Below, piece after piece: positions 5,745 through 5,797 of a DNA stretch of 5,797 nt; position 1 is the first letter of the stretch; each line of letters begins with the position of its first letter. Source of the DNA: an uncultured Bacteroidota bacterium. Lineage in GTDB: Bacteria; Bacteroidota; Rhodothermia; Rhodothermales; UBA10348. The notes beneath the pieces are model-generated. The model was given only the letters and a program-made list of their open reading frames with translations, ran no database searches and had not been told where the DNA came from. The translations under genes and the position numbers were made by a program. Location: positions 1 through 5,797 of the forward strand of contig CALBJU010000128.1 in the NCBI GenBank assembly GCA_937893205.1, written 5' to 3'.

Positions 5745-5797
5745 CCATCGTCCCATCTGCTATTCCCATCCTCGCTGGTCCGACAGCCTCCGGAAAA
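5741..5797 (+). CDS. miaA: tRNA dimethylallyltransferase MiaA (first 19 residues, truncated by window end)
   Basis: The frame starting at GTG 5741 reads MTIVPSAIPILAGPTASGK to the window edge. The hydrophobic strand followed by GPTASGK is the characteristic N-terminus and P-loop of MiaA, which transfers a dimethylallyl group to the N6 of A37 in tRNAs reading codons beginning with U. The spacing from the start codon (12 residues before the P-loop) is normal for MiaA, which supports this GTG. The start overlaps the recombinase stop in the tetranucleotide GTGA (5741-5744), implying translational coupling with the recombinase. No other start is suitable: the ATG at 5731 is in a different frame. 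Only the P-loop is visible, so another P-loop kinase is conceivable, but the GPTASGK wording strongly favours MiaA. Confidence 0.82.
   Translation, partial: MTIVPSAIPILAGPTASGK

Noticed and set aside
4899..5756. Several minus-strand frames and one internal plus-strand frame across the recombinase
   Set aside because: All overlap a recombinase with a complete catalytic set; they read as shadows of its codon pattern.
1..5797. CRISPR array, tRNA or rRNA genes
   Set aside because: No regularly spaced repeats, tRNA-like cloverleaf or rRNA signature was seen on either strand.

Overview
The window looks like a stretch of bacterial chromosome of roughly balanced base composition that mixes ordinary metabolic genes with a small mobile-looking module. 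Shine-Dalgarno signals are patchy: one is clear before fxsA, one is possible inside the HNH gene, and there is none before the PLP enzyme or the recombinase. That, and the family mix, would fit the Bacteroidota/Rhodothermota side of the tree. This is a weak inference; no marker gene settles the taxonomy.

Layout. (1) 1-266, minus: the N-terminal part of an Lrp/AsnC-type regulator, cut by the window edge. (2) 267-379: a divergent AT-rich control region with a 15-bp imperfect palindrome (279-293). (3) 380-2209, plus: a long (609 aa) PLP enzyme of the Cys/Met-metabolism (cystathionine gamma-synthase) family with about 135 extra N-terminal residues. (4) 2247-2888, plus: a monothiol thioredoxin-fold protein of the Thioredoxin_9 type, probably in the same operon. 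(5) 2916-3386 and 3422-3916, minus: a DinB/DUF1569-like protein and an FxsA-family membrane protein, probably co-transcribed with fxsA first. (6) 3917-4051: a non-coding gap with a perfect 14-6-14 inverted repeat (3980-4013). (7) 4052-4747, minus: a NUMOD4/HNH_3-type endonuclease. (8) 4748-4793: a short divergent gap; the same repeat motif lies there in one degenerate copy (4758-4771). (9) 4794-5744, plus: a tyrosine recombinase with all catalytic residues. (10) 5741-5797, plus: the first 19 codons of miaA, beginning at a GTG that overlaps the recombinase stop codon by 4 bp.

How the parts may work together. The regulator, PLP enzyme and thioredoxin-like protein look like a locally controlled sulfur amino-acid unit, comparable in layout to mdeR-mdeA of Pseudomonas. 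The HNH gene, the repeat motif on both its sides and the divergent tyrosine recombinase resemble a recombinase-plus-cassette arrangement: recombinase gene, recombination-like site, oppositely oriented ORF, palindromic site. It is not a canonical integron, because the IntI signature and attC core sequences are not visible. This repeat-flanked HNH/recombinase module, translationally abutted to the housekeeping gene miaA, is the most interesting part of the window.
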